Positions 1 to 10,605 of a stretch of 64,000 nucleotides of DNA are shown here, one piece after another. The translations under genes were made by a program, and so were the position numbers. Numbering within the stretch: position 1 is the stretch's first letter; each line of letters starts with the position of its first letter. Location of the stretch: assembly GCA_001839685.1 (NCBI GenBank), contig MLAK01001204.1, forward strand, positions 78,125 through 142,124, written 5' to 3'. Source of the stretch: Tritrichomonas foetus. Taxonomy: Eukaryota > Parabasalia > Tritrichomonadida > Tritrichomonadidae. The notes under the pieces were generated by a model. That model was not told where the DNA came from, made no database searches, and saw only the letters and a program-made list of their open reading frames with translations.

Positions 1-3000
1 GGTGATTTGAGTTTCACATATAACTTCATCTTTAATTTTTCTAGTGAGTTTGAAAGGATGACTTTTAGTAAATAGTTGATTTGGACATTGACCAAAATTT
101 AATACCTGAGAATTATACGATTCTTCATCCATTTCAAGTTCTTCATATGAAGAATTAATATAAGATGATGGCAAAAATAAATTTTTACTTTCTCTTGCGG
201 CTTCTCCAGTTTGTTTATATCCAAAAATTAAATCAATCCATTTTTGAGTTTCTTGGGATTCATTTAAAATCTTTTTCTGCATTTCAACATAAAAATATGG
301 GCTGGATTTTGCCCATTCAGGCAATTGTACATTATCACTGACATTCAGAGATAAATTTGAAATATTTGTTAGAACTTCAGGAGTTTGATACATTGCTGGA
401 ATTAGTTCTTTTAAATCCGATTGATTTGTAATTGCAGCTGAATTATATGCATCTGAAACAGAAACAAATAACCGTTGAGAATTATCCCATCCCTCATTTA
501 AATCCCATTGAAAGAAAGTGAATGGTGGTGTTCTCATCAATAACCAAAAAACTACACCAGGCAAAGAATAATGAAAGCCATAATAATATTTTACAGGTGT
601 TGATAATTCATATGTTAAATCAAAGTGATGGGCACGAGTTTCAGATAATTGCCCCATTGGTAGACTCAAGTTTCTTAATTCTCTATTATTCGCAGGATTG
701 GAGATCCATGGAACAACAGGATACTGTGATAAATCTGAAAACGACCTTCCACCATAAGAATTTAATAATAGTAAGTAATCAAAATTACTAATGACATTAT
801 TATGCCAAAGCAACGTTGCTTCTGATATTGAATTAATGCTAAATAATAAATGAGATGGTGGGAAAGTTTTCTTTTGCAATTTTTTGTTTATATGCTTAAT
901 CACTTTACTTTTATCATTTTGGTTAGCAAAAATTAATAGTAAATCTGAGTCACCAAGTGTAGAAATTAAAACACCATAGTTTTTATGAATGTAGTGATGA
1001 TCTTGGATTTTAAGAATTTGATCAAGTTTGGAAATTATCACAATATGACCACAAAACAATGAAGCCTGAGAAAACTCGCCCAGTGCAATCGATTCAGTTA
1101 AAGGAAGAAAAGCAATTGGATTATTAGGATGTGAAATAAGTTCAAGCGACCCTTTTGCTAATACAATTAACAATAAAGCATTTTCAGTTACAAACAAAAC
1201 ACTTGGTAAGGGATGAATATAATAAAAGAATGAGACATCAAAATGATGATAGTATTCACCAAATTCAAAAAATGTTTGCTTGAATAGTTGTAAGAGAGGT
1301 GCATCACCTTGTTCAATAATATCTGAGTAATCAAATGGAGAAGAAAATGCATTTTCGATTTGATTATCTTTTTTATTAGTGACATTTATCATTGCCTCAT
1401 CATGACTACTATTGAGATTGTCATCACAATGAATGTTGGAATTAAAGAAAAACCATTCTGGAGCACAATTTAGTTTCCCATATTTTTCAATAATCGGAAT
1501 GGCTTGCTTTGATTTTATAAAATCAATGGTGAAATAACTATTATTAATTTTACTACCACTTTGTGGAGACCGAATGGAAAATGGGGAGGGTGACAATAAT
1601 CTTGATTGATAAATTGGATATGATAAAGGAGATAAATGATATGATTTTATGGCATGATTCTTTTGACGAAGAAATTGAGTTATTCCCAATTTGGTAAATT
1701 TAAACATCACTTTTTCTGTTTTCCGTTGGCGTAGATTGATCTGATAAAAGTGTAAGTTTTCTTCAATTGAATAATTAATTGCTCGATAAATCCTTGTATA
1801 TAATTCACGCTTTAAAACTTCAGTATACATTTTTATTCGATTATCGATTATGAGATTCATTTTAGTTTGTTTTGATTCAATATCTGAATTATCAAATAAC
1901 TGTTTTCTACAAAAATTATTCCATTCTTCTTCCATATTAGAAGGATCGTATGAACTAACCAAATTATTATCAATGAGTTTCATGAATAGAGACATACATT
2001 CAATTCTTGAAGGATATTCGTCATGATATAAGCGATTTGCATGTAACCATAAAGAACAAAATTTATTGTCATAAAATACATTGGGAGAAAAAATGAAATT
2101 TTTGTTTTTCAGTAATAATTTAAAGTGCATTTCATGTTCAGTTTCATCTGAAATATATCGAAATGATAATAAAAGGAAATCACGATACATTTTTAGAAGT
2201 CTATCTTCAAGAAAAACATTATTTAAAATATCACCTCGTTTTATTAAGATAAAAATCAGCTCCATTAATTTTAAATAACATTTTTTAAAAAGTCCAATGG
2301 TGATACATTTATGAATTTGTGGGAAACACCATTTAAAATAGGTAAATGAAGGTGGTTTCAGAGATAAAATTGTTAAAACATCAAAAATTATTTGTTGAGT
2401 TAATAATTTCCAATACTCTAAATACATCATTGCCGTTCCATTTATGAGTTCAGTGAAATTTTTTTCAAAAGAATCCGACGCAAATAAAATGCAAATCAAT
2501 AAATCAATTAAATTCGATTCTCGAACAAAACTAAACAGTTTTAAACAATTTGTGTGATTATCTGGGAAATTAATATTGTTGGATGACGAATAAATTGAAG
2601 AAATAGATAATATTGATAAAGGTTCATAATTAATTGTATCTGGAAAATGTGGTGGAAATATCTTGGAGTGAGTAACCTTCTCATAAATATTTTTTATTTC
2701 ATTTTTACTTGGAGAATTAATATGTGAAAAATTCACCCAATTTTGAGTAATTCTTTCGCCATTATTAGTGATTAAAAAAGAATTTGGCATCATTCCAAGT
2801 TGTGCAAGATTAAAATAGTAAACTAAACTTGATTGACTTATAATTGCAGTAATTGATTCATCTAATGATAATATTATACTTACAATTTTTGAAAATAATC
2901 GTTTATTTGATTGATCTTCTTCATGGGAATTTATAATATCATGAGCACAATGCGATGCCAATTTCGATAACATATCAATTATCACAGGAAGAAAACTGGG

Positions 3001-6000
3001 TCTTTTAACTTGAAAAGCTCGGTAAAATTTAGATTGTGTTACATTTCCTGATAAAATAGAAAAAGCATATTTCCAAACTTGTTTCTCGCAAGAAAAATAA
3101 TTAAAAACATAATTCAATATCATGTTTTTAGTATCTCGAATATATTTTTGATTTCTATGTGAATAAAATGCCAATAAATCAAAAAATGGGAAAATTCGAT
3201 TATCAAGATATAAAATTATTATATCTAGTAATTGATTCAATTGAAGAACTTCTTCAGAAAACATTTTGGCGCTTTCAACAAAAGAAAGAAAAAGTTTGTT
3301 CTGAACAAGTGATTCTTTTAGAGGGTTTTTGATTAAATCACCAAATGAAGTTTTATCAAAAGTGAAATCACCAAATGAAACGATTGTATTTAATATATTT
3401 TTAAGTTTAATAACAGTATGAGAAGCTTTGAATAATTTGTTAAAAATTGGAATTAATGATAATTGAATATCTAAATTTATCCCGCATCGCAAAATAGAAA
3501 AAAGTGATCGAGATAAACCAAATTTTTCCAAAATCATCCAGTCAAGTGAACTTGTGGAGGATATTTGGCCTAACAAATTAATAATAGAGTCTTGATCGAA
3601 TACAAAATATATTTCTGGATCTGATAAAAATATGTTTAATGCTTTCGATATTTTGGTTTTCAATTTTGGATTAAGAATGAAATAATCAAGATGTGATTGA
3701 ACTAATGATTTTTTTCTTTTCATTGCAATAATCATTCTATGCCAAAAAAGATGGAAATTATAATTGCGAAGAGATTTAAGGTTTAAAAGCACCATAAACA
3801 AGCTTTTGAATTCATCAATAAAATCAATTTTCTCGAGACGAAAAAAGAGATTTTCAGAATCAATTGAAGAATTATAATATGAGGCAAAGCCTAAATAGTG
3901 AACATCAAATACAAATTTACTTTTGGAAGTGCATCCAATCTTTGCAGAAGTGTCATTTGGTCCTTGTTTGGAGATATGTGAAATATTTTCCTCTGAAAAT
4001 ACAGTTTCTGATAATATAACTGATTTTGCCAGTTGGATGGGCACTGGAATTAAATTATTACGATCACCAAATGTTACTGAAGACGGAGTTGATTGAATAT
4101 CAATTTTTAATGATAATCGAGTCGTAAAGTCCAATATTATCTCACATTTATAAGCAATATTTCTTTTCGAATGAAATATAACAATAAGGTTATGCCAAAT
4201 GCAACAAGGTGTGGAAAGAGAAGTTTTTTCTTTGGCTGTTGTAAAAAGTAAAGTATCTTGATTTATTTCGATTGTTAAAAAAGAATGAATTGTCAAAAAA
4301 AGAAATTTTTCATTTATTTTAATTGGCAAATTAAACCAAAAAGATAAGGAAGAAAAATTTTGTTCAAAAGTAAGAAAAACTGGATTTGAAAAAGGAATAA
4401 TTTCATATAACGAAAATTGTGGCTGCTCAACATTGACAAATTCAGAAATTTTTAATGGATTTAACTTGAAAAGCTCTTTAGCCACGTTTGAAGTAATGAA
4501 CCTATTCGCAATAAGAGAAATATGGGGAATATTATTGATTGAAATGCCTCTTTTCAAGCATGCAGGAATTCCATATTTTCCAGCTAAATATAAATTATAT
4601 GCAAGTCGTTGATCAAAACCTGTGCAAAATGGTAAAAGTGATGGTACATGGAGTAATTTATATTCATGTTCTGTTTCTGGTCCAAAAGCTAATTTCGACA
4701 AAAAATCATTGGAAAAATCAAATAAAGGAGAATCCTTTGGTTGTTGATTTATCCATTCATCAACTTCAGGTTGTTCAGTAAAAAATGAAAGCGATCCAAT
4801 TAAATTCATAATTAATAAATAAGAAATTTTATTTTCGCTTCTTGAGTTTTGTTGCTCATTAGGATTTATATATTCATTCAAATGGTCAAATCCGTTAGAT
4901 TCTAAGAAATAATTGTAGTATTCCATCTTTTTCTTCATTTCCTTTATTAATAGCTCGAAAATGTGGTCATATTGAATAAAAGAGAGCAAAAGTTTGCATA
5001 TTTTGGATGAAAACTGTTGTTCTAATAAATTTGATAAAAACTGATTAAAATCAGGTAGATCAGAAATAAAGTTTGATGTAGACAACAAATTTTGGAGAAT
5101 TGGAAATCTATATTCATCAGCATCGCTAGAAATATAAATAAAGTAAATCAATTCCAAAATAATTTTATGATGGGAAAAATAAGATGCTAAATCTTCAGGG
5201 CTTTGCTCAAATAAAAAATTTTGTAAAAATTTTTCTTGAAGAAGCATATTGACTGTTAAATCTTTTGAATGATAAGAGAAAATCAGAATGTTTAAAAAAG
5301 AATCAACAGGGATTTCTTCATCTTCTGGAAAAGAAATAATAAATAAAATTGAATTCAATAAAACAGAAATGTTAATCATTTTTTGCTCAAGAAAAGTTTG
5401 AATAACTTGAGCAAGTTCTTCAAGTCCTTTTTTATTTAAAAAAGGTGGACGCTTTAAATATGAAGAAACAGGTGCGACAAGAGTTAATTTTTCATATGTT
5501 TCATTAATATTTTTAGTTTGGATAGTTAATAAAGAGATCAGTGATGATCTTAAAGAAGAGTCTGTTAATTCATTTTGATACAAATCAACGATACTCATTA
5601 AGACATATTTATCTATACCTGATTCAATTAATAATATTTCATAGCATTCATGTGCAACTTGAGGGCAACTTAACTTAAATATTTTATTTAGAGTTTTAAA
5701 TCCATCAAAAGAATAAAATAACTCGATTAAAGTCGAACAAGAGTTTGAAAAAGAAATAAGGTAATAAGTCATAAATTTGCATGCATAAAATAAAAATTCA
5801 TTTATAAATTCATTGGGAAATTCATTTTGGTCTTTTGAATTAATCACATTAGTAATGAAATCAAGGAAAACTTTAAAATTTGTAATTTTTGTAAATGGTA
5901 TTTTGGAATAAATTTCAATTGGTGCTGTTTTAAAGGTTAATTGAAGTAAAATTTCATAAACAGATTTAATTTTCTCACAATTTATCAAACTTTCATCATT

Positions 6001-6546
6001 TTTTTCGAATATTAGAGAAAAGGAAATTGACAGGCCATCACTAACCAAAAATTTGGTAAAAAAATCGGCTGATTTAAATAATAAAAAAAGAAATGTCTGA
6101 CATTTGGTTAAGAAAAGCGGATTTTTTTTGATAACTTTCACCATTTCGCAAAAAAGTGGGAAAAATTGTTCAGAATTAGGTAAATATCCTTCCAATAGTG
6201 ATGAAATAAATATCATAGTAGAAAAAAATAATTCGGAATCATGTTTCTCATCATTTAAAATGTAACATCCAAATTCTGCACATACAGAAATAAAATTGGA
6301 AATAATATTTTTTGTTTCTTCATTTGATAAAGGATCTTTCTTTTGATTTTCTTGAAATATTATGTTAACATGAGATAAAAGATCGTAAAAAAAATGGATC
6401 TTAGAAATATCATCATTTTCCATTTGAATAAATGCATTTAAGTTTTGAGAGAACATATTAATTAGTGTTTTCTCTTCTGGAAATTGCGCCGCCTGTCTCG
6501 ACGGGCTGAGTGGGCTTCGTAAAAAATTTCCAATATTACGAAGCAT
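1..6546 (-). CDS. BEACH-domain protein (LvsA/WDFY3/NBEAL type), 3' end beyond window
   Basis: One uninterrupted frame of 2182 codons runs from an ATG at 6546-6544, placed directly after an in-frame TAA, to the window edge. The first ~1700 residues are alpha-solenoid-like with a concanavalin/LamG-like stretch near residues 720-790. A PH-BEACH module follows at about 1740-1900 (key run HHYIHKNYG near 1849). The BEACH domain spans about 1910-2160, with YPVVPWI, RELRNLSLPMGQL, HYSLPGVVFWLLMR, the acidic-proline run ELIPAMYQTPEV, WIDLIFGYKQTGEAA, and the closing NFGQCPNQLF near residue 2153. WD40 repeats are expected past the edge. Large BEACH proteins act in membrane fission, lysosome and autophagy traffic. 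The BEACH call is firm; the exact subfamily is inference. Confidence 0.93.
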   Translation of the reverse strand, partial: MLRNIGNFLRSPLSPSRQAAQFPEEKTLINMFSQNLNAFIQMENDDISKIHFFYDLLSHVNIIFQENQKKDPLSNEETKNIISNFISVCAEFGCYILNDEKHDSELFFSTMIFISSLLEGYLPNSEQFFPLFCEMVKVIKKNPLFLTKCQTFLFLLFKSADFFTKFLVSDGLSISFSLIFEKNDESLINCEKIKSVYEILLQLTFKTAPIEIYSKIPFTKITNFKVFLDFITNVINSKDQNEFPNEFINEFLFYACKFMTYYLISFSNSCSTLIELFYSFDGFKTLNKIFKLSCPQVAHECYEILLIESGIDKYVLMSIVDLYQNELTDSSLRSSLISLLTIQTKNINETYEKLTLVAPVSSYLKRPPFLNKKGLEELAQVIQTFLEQKMINISVLLNSILFIISFPEDEEIPVDSFLNILIFSYHSKDLTVNMLLQEKFLQNFLFEQSPEDLASYFSHHKIILELIYFIYISSDADEYRFPILQNLLSTSNFISDLPDFNQFLSNLLEQQFSSKICKLLLSFIQYDHIFELLIKEMKKKMEYYNYFLESNGFDHLNEYINPNEQQNSRSENKISYLLIMNLIGSLSFFTEQPEVDEWINQQPKDSPLFDFSNDFLSKLAFGPETEHEYKLLHVPSLLPFCTGFDQRLAYNLYLAGKYGIPACLKRGISINNIPHISLIANRFITSNVAKELFKLNPLKISEFVNVEQPQFSLYEIIPFSNPVFLTFEQNFSSLSFWFNLPIKINEKFLFLTIHSFLTIEINQDTLLFTTAKEKTSLSTPCCIWHNLIVIFHSKRNIAYKCEIILDFTTRLSLKIDIQSTPSSVTFGDRNNLIPVPIQLAKSVILSETVFSEENISHISKQGPNDTSAKIGCTSKSKFVFDVHYLGFASYYNSSIDSENLFFRLEKIDFIDEFKSLFMVLLNLKSLRNYNFHLFWHRMIIAMKRKKSLVQSHLDYFILNPKLKTKISKALNIFLSDPEIYFVFDQDSIINLLGQISSTSSLDWMILEKFGLSRSLFSILRCGINLDIQLSLIPIFNKLFKASHTVIKLKNILNTIVSFGDFTFDKTSFGDLIKNPLKESLVQNKLFLSFVESAKMFSEEVLQLNQLLDIIILYLDNRIFPFFDLLAFYSHRNQKYIRDTKNMILNYVFNYFSCEKQVWKYAFSILSGNVTQSKFYRAFQVKRPSFLPVIIDMLSKLASHCAHDIINSHEEDQSNKRLFSKIVSIILSLDESITAIISQSSLVYYFNLAQLGMMPNSFLITNNGERITQNWVNFSHINSPSKNEIKNIYEKVTHSKIFPPHFPDTINYEPLSILSISSIYSSSNNINFPDNHTNCLKLFSFVRESNLIDLLICILFASDSFEKNFTELINGTAMMYLEYWKLLTQQIIFDVLTILSLKPPSFTYFKWCFPQIHKCITIGLFKKCYLKLMELIFILIKRGDILNNVFLEDRLLKMYRDFLLLSFRYISDETEHEMHFKLLLKNKNFIFSPNVFYDNKFCSLWLHANRLYHDEYPSRIECMSLFMKLIDNNLVSSYDPSNMEEEWNNFCRKQLFDNSDIESKQTKMNLIIDNRIKMYTEVLKRELYTRIYRAINYSIEENLHFYQINLRQRKTEKVMFKFTKLGITQFLRQKNHAIKSYHLSPLSYPIYQSRLLSPSPFSIRSPQSGSKINNSYFTIDFIKSKQAIPIIEKYGKLNCAPEWFFFNSNIHCDDNLNSSHDEAMINVTNKKDNQIENAFSSPFDYSDIIEQGDAPLLQLFKQTFFEFGEYYHHFDVSFFYYIHPLPSVLFVTENALLLIVLAKGSLELISHPNNPIAFLPLTESIALGEFSQASLFCGHIVIISKLDQILKIQDHHYIHKNYGVLISTLGDSDLLLIFANQNDKSKVIKHINKKLQKKTFPPSHLLFSINSISEATLLWHNNVISNFDYLLLLNSYGGRSFSDLSQYPVVPWISNPANNRELRNLSLPMGQLSETRAHHFDLTYELSTPVKYYYGFHYSLPGVVFWLLMRTPPFTFFQWDLNEGWDNSQRLFVSVSDAYNSAAITNQSDLKELIPAMYQTPEVLTNISNLSLNVSDNVQLPEWAKSSPYFYVEMQKKILNESQETQKWIDLIFGYKQTGEAARESKNLFLPSSYINSSYEELEMDEESYNSQVLNFGQCPNQLFTKSHPFKLTRKIKDEVICETQIT

Positions 6547-7170
6547 TTAGTTTTGCCATAACTTTTTAAATACTTTATACAAGTCGATAATACACTTTTT
6601 GATCATAAATTCGGTCGAATTAGTTGACCAAATACATATTTAATTTTTGCAATTTTTCACAATGGTATTATCAAACCATAATCATCAATATTGAACAGAT
6701 TTACGATTTTTAGAAAATTTTAGATTTTTTACAGTTGTTTCTTTTTACATTACTGACTATTGAATGTTTTCTTGCTATGTATCACGAAATTGTTCATCTT
6801 TTTTTTTGCATTAATACATATTTTATAGAAACAATTGGTCAGTGAAATCAATTTTCTTTAAATCTTTTGATATCTTTATAAAGAAAGATAAGTATCTTTT
6901 CTCTTTAAATAATTCTATCTACTGAAATGGGTGTGGTTTGGTGGCTTGATTATCTCAATTGTTCACATCGACAGCAAAATTGATTTTCCTCTACGTGATG
7001 TTCGTGAAATTATGAAAAAATAACACATGAATTACATACATTGAAATCCTATTAAATTTTATTGAATAATAAAAAAAATTTCATTTAATTCTAATCCAAA
7101 AACACAATTTTACTAAATATTTGATAATCACACTTTGATAAATAAATACTGACAAAAACCAATATTTATG
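6547..7170. other. Spacer between two leftward genes
   Basis: This 624-bp AT-rich spacer must hold the promoter of the BEACH gene and the 3' end signals of Raptor. A short imperfect hairpin with arms TATCTTT and AAAGATA lies near 6870-6890. I see no ORF, RNA gene or mobile element in it. Confidence 0.5.
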
Positions 7171-9666
7171 TTATTCAGTGGGTTTATCTAATTGTAATGT
7201 ACCTATTCTTGGAACCCTACTTTCAAGAGTTGTAGCAATTTTAACAGGCTGAGGTATGGGAATATTTCCGAACAGATTGGAATCAAAACGAGACTCAAAT
7301 CTAGAATTTTTAATAGAGGTAAACAAATTGCGAATGATTGGATTTGCTGCGATTATTTGTGATTCATTATGACCTAATTTTGCTCTTGGAAAAGTTGGTT
7401 TTAATGCTTTAAAATGTTCAACAACTGACGGATCATCATCCTTTTCAAATGCATTTAATCTATCAAAAACAATTGGCTGTTTTACGAGTTTATATACAAC
7501 AAGTAATGAATACATACATTGAATTCTAACCATTGGACTCTTATCATCTGTTAAATTAATGATGTATTGAACTGCATCAGGATTTTTAGAGAAATTTAAA
7601 GCATATATCGTTGATGCTCTTACATCCGGACGTGAATCTTCAAGTAGTGGAGTTATTCGATAAGTGAAATCTTCAAAATATGCAGTTTTTGATGATTTAT
7701 CCATTAATATTCCAAATAGAAGCATTGAAAAAGGTGCACAAGCAATTGCATGTTCAATGCACAGTTCTGCAAGTCTTTTGAATTGCTGTTGGTACTCAAT
7801 CGATGCAGCAAGAGTAACTACTGCCATTCCTATTGAAACAACTGAAGGATCATCACACAAAACGAAAAAAGTTGGCGTGTTTAAAATAAAAGGACTTTCA
7901 TTTGAAGTTGCAATGATTTTGGAAACAATAGCCAAAGATGCAGCAGATGGATTTGGATAAGAAAGAATCGCTTTCGCAATATTGGTTCGAGATGCTTCCA
8001 ATGCAGCAGCTTCATCATTTTCATCTATATATGCAAATAAGCGGGAAGCACATTCTTCATGAAACTCTGGAACGATAATAAAGAATGCAAAAAGCGGAAG
8101 AATTCCATTTGATGGATACGAGGTAAATGTTTTGATAAACATATCGAAAATTACTTTTTTAGATCCGTCTTTAGACATTGTTATAGAAGCATCTAAAGCA
8201 ATATCCCAGAAATTCCAAAGTACACTTGTCATCATTGGTCTTAAGTCAGGGATTGAAGAAGGATGAAGATTATAAGACATCATAACTCTTTGTGAAAGTG
8301 CAAAGCCTTTAAACATTGTTGCTGTTGCACTATCTTTCGTAAACAAATCAAAAGTGGCTTTATCTTGGGTTTCAAAGCATATAGATTCAAGGACAGCCAT
8401 TAAAAATCCTTTTAAAAATTTCTTGTTTGCAATTTTTGGTAAAGCATAGTTGTCATCAAATTTATATTCATTTGAACCGCCCGTATTTTTCAGCATCTCA
8501 TTGTATCTATCAAGTGTTTTAACTTTTTCTCGATTGATAAAACTTTCAGGATTTTGAACATTCACACTTTCTTCAAGATTCTCATTATTGATTAGGCAAT
8601 TATTCATTTGATAACAATCTTCCTCATTATTATTCGCATTATTACTATTAATAGTATTATACATTTTATTATTCAAATCTTTATGATAAAAACCAGTTTT
8701 ATAAATATTATTCTGATTAACACCTTTATGAAGATTATCATAATTATTATTGTAATTACAATCTTGATTATTTGTATTATAATTTCCATGTATATTTGAA
8801 TATATATTCTTATGATTAATCTTGCATGTGTTGTAATTATTGTTGTAAATATTTCTTTGTGTGTTTTGTTTTTGGTTGGTTTGAAATGTGCTTCCATCAT
8901 CTTCACAGTTACAAGTAGAAAACATGTCACAGTGTTTTTGTCCTTTGTACCACATTGCTGCAGTAAAAGGATCGAAAAGACAACAAGAAAATAAATCGAG
9001 TGGTGTTGAAGTTGACAAAGGAAGGGATTCTCCTGCACCACAAGCAAAAAATGCAAAAGTATCTCTTTTTGTTCCAAGCAACTTTGATGCAGCTGCAGCG
9101 TTGGCACAATCCATAACAACAGTAACTGGACATGCGCACGAATTCATCAAAGTTGCAATTTTCAATGGTTTATATCGTTGTCTATCGTCAGAAAAAAAAT
9201 AAATATTTCCGTCGCTTGGAGGGTAGCATCCATGTCCAAAATAGTGTAAAACGACGCGATGTGGAGGTATCGAACTGGCGTGCTTCCTGAGTAACTCCAA
9301 AACTGTTTGGACGCTTGGATCAACAACAATTTCACTCGGGCAATTTAATGAATTTCTGTAAAGATCGCTTAACGCTTGTGTTGAAGAAGGAGCATAAAAA
9401 GACGGATCAAAGGTCAAAAGTGGCTTTCCGCAAATTGTTCTCGGCTTCCGAACCAAACGTCGAATTGAAGGCGTTCTTAATCCGTCAAATAGACATAAAA
9501 AGGCAACAACGTTTTTTGTTTTTAAAGAGACGATCGGGGAGCCGCAAGTTGGCCTATTTGACCTATTTCCGGCAACAGTTGCACGAGTTACTCGTTTTGG
9601 GGCTTCGCGATTAGTTGATGGATTAACAAAAACTCTATTGGCCGTTTTTTGTGTCGGTTCGGCCAT
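7171..9666 (-). CDS. Raptor (TORC1 scaffold), short form without WD40 domain
   Basis: An 831-residue protein starting at an ATG. Residues ~35-235 match the Raptor N-terminal caspase-like domain: HYFGHGCYPPSDGNIYFFS corresponds to the HYNGHG block, and VVMDCANAAAASKL to the DCSNAG block, so the ancestral His and Cys positions are both present. Residues ~262-370 are a very Asn/Tyr-rich insert. Residues ~395-780 form HEAT/ARM repeats (for example RPDVRASTIYALNFSKNPDAV in type). The protein ends at 831, whereas animal and fungal Raptors run to about 1300 or more with a C-terminal WD40 propeller, which is absent here. Raptor presents substrates to TOR; the TOR gene is also in this window at 39407-46177. 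Identity is firm from the N-terminal blocks. Confidence 0.92.
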   Translation of the reverse strand: MAEPTQKTANRVFVNPSTNREAPKRVTRATVAGNRSNRPTCGSPIVSLKTKNVVAFLCLFDGLRTPSIRRLVRKPRTICGKPLLTFDPSFYAPSSTQALSDLYRNSLNCPSEIVVDPSVQTVLELLRKHASSIPPHRVVLHYFGHGCYPPSDGNIYFFSDDRQRYKPLKIATLMNSCACPVTVVMDCANAAAASKLLGTKRDTFAFFACGAGESLPLSTSTPLDLFSCCLFDPFTAAMWYKGQKHCDMFSTCNCEDDGSTFQTNQKQNTQRNIYNNNYNTCKINHKNIYSNIHGNYNTNNQDCNYNNNYDNLHKGVNQNNIYKTGFYHKDLNNKMYNTINSNNANNNEEDCYQMNNCLINNENLEESVNVQNPESFINREKVKTLDRYNEMLKNTGGSNEYKFDDNYALPKIANKKFLKGFLMAVLESICFETQDKATFDLFTKDSATATMFKGFALSQRVMMSYNLHPSSIPDLRPMMTSVLWNFWDIALDASITMSKDGSKKVIFDMFIKTFTSYPSNGILPLFAFFIIVPEFHEECASRLFAYIDENDEAAALEASRTNIAKAILSYPNPSAASLAIVSKIIATSNESPFILNTPTFFVLCDDPSVVSIGMAVVTLAASIEYQQQFKRLAELCIEHAIACAPFSMLLFGILMDKSSKTAYFEDFTYRITPLLEDSRPDVRASTIYALNFSKNPDAVQYIINLTDDKSPMVRIQCMYSLLVVYKLVKQPIVFDRLNAFEKDDDPSVVEHFKALKPTFPRAKLGHNESQIIAANPIIRNLFTSIKNSRFESRFDSNLFGNIPIPQPVKIATTLESRVPRIGTLQLDKPTE
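8575..8880. repeat. Low-complexity Asn/Tyr-coding tract in Raptor
   Basis: On the minus strand this stretch is dominated by AAT, AAC, TAT and TAC codons and encodes the Asn-rich insert between the caspase-like and HEAT regions. On the plus strand it reads as ATT/ATA runs. It is in frame and looks like a disordered linker grown by codon-repeat slippage. Confidence 0.8.
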
Positions 9667-10020
9667 TTGCTTGATGAAAATTTACTTCCGGAAGGAGAAA
9701 AATTGGCTATTAATGTCAAAATCTAGATTGGATTTTTTGAGTGAAAATAGAGGTGACTTTTTTTAATTATTGTGAAAATATTTTGTAAAATTTAGAAAAA
9801 GTTTCATCTGCTTAATTGAATAGTTGATACGAATAAACCTATATCGATTGAACTTTTTAAATACATTTCTAATCGATTTTACAATACTTATCGTTAAGGT
9901 GCCTCACAATTTCATGAAATTAAACCTATGGCAAGTTGAGGTCAATTTATTTGATTGATAGATTCAATTGAGTTAATGACTATTTAAGTATTGAAAATAT
10001 ATTATTGATTTTTTGGCTCA
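9667..10020. promoter_or_regulatory. Divergent promoter region of Raptor and the small coiled-coil gene
   Basis: This 354-bp spacer separates divergent starts. On the right it ends in GGCTCA directly before the ATG at 10021, an initiator-like TCA with almost no leader. On the left side the minus strand reads TTTTCATCAAGCAA before the Raptor ATG, also with TCA elements within about 12 bases. No other gene or repeat is visible. Confidence 0.45.
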
Positions 10021-10605
10021 ATGAGCGAATCAGAAGAACACCAGAATGAAAAAAACTATGAGGATCATCCAATTAATTTAACAATTGTTCCTGAAACAAA
10101 TCAAAATGAAAATGATCCAATCATTAATTTAGCAAATCCTCAAAATCACAATGAAAACTATCCATGTGAAAATGTAGAAGAAAGTGTAGAAACAAATGGA
10201 AATGAAATCCATCATTCAAATAATAATTATTTGATAGAGAGTATCCAACATATTGAAAAAATATGGGAAAATTATGAAAATGGATTATAAAGAAGTGAAC
10301 AGGCACAAAAATTAAACCAAACAAAAGCTGAACAGGTCAAAAAATGGGAAAGAGTTGTAAATTTCATGGAAAACAAAACAAATGAGACAAAAATGTCATT
10401 TCAGCAGGCAAAAGAAAAATTCGCCAATTTAAATGAAATATATGAATTTATTTCTGATAAGATTTCACAAATAGAACAAATAATAAATGATTCATCTTCA
10501 AAAAATCTTGATCATGCTGCTGAATCAATTCATTTTCTTTTAAATCTTCATGAAAAAGTTGGAGATGAGCTGAACAACATTAGATTAGCTATGAAAAATG
10601 TATAA
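10021..10605 (+). pseudogene. Small coiled-coil protein gene with one in-frame TAA
   Basis: Codons 1-89 are open from an ATG preceded by TCA. Codon 90 (10288-10290) is TAA. The same frame then stays open for 104 more codons to TAA at 10603-10605. The N-terminal part is acidic and Asn/Glu-rich; the C-terminal part is a Gln/Lys/Glu-rich coiled coil (AEQVKKWERVV, KISQIEQIIND, NLHEKVGDELNNIRLAM). Composition and frame continuity suggest one original protein of 194 residues. It may be a recent pseudogene, a read-through gene or a base error: TAA is one change from GAA, CAA or AAA. An alternative is a functional 89-residue protein, or a second start at the ATG at 10366. No family recognised. Confidence 0.6.

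Noticed and set aside
522..4781. Short ORFs at 522-791, 1188-1385, 2081-2278 and 4539-4781
   Set aside because: They lie in other frames of the long BEACH gene, which has continuous conserved motifs on the minus strand.
8608..9202. Several ORFs on both strands within the Raptor gene (for example 8673-9119)
   Set aside because: Shadows of the Raptor frame; their Ile/Leu-rich content is the reading of Asn/Tyr codons in another frame.
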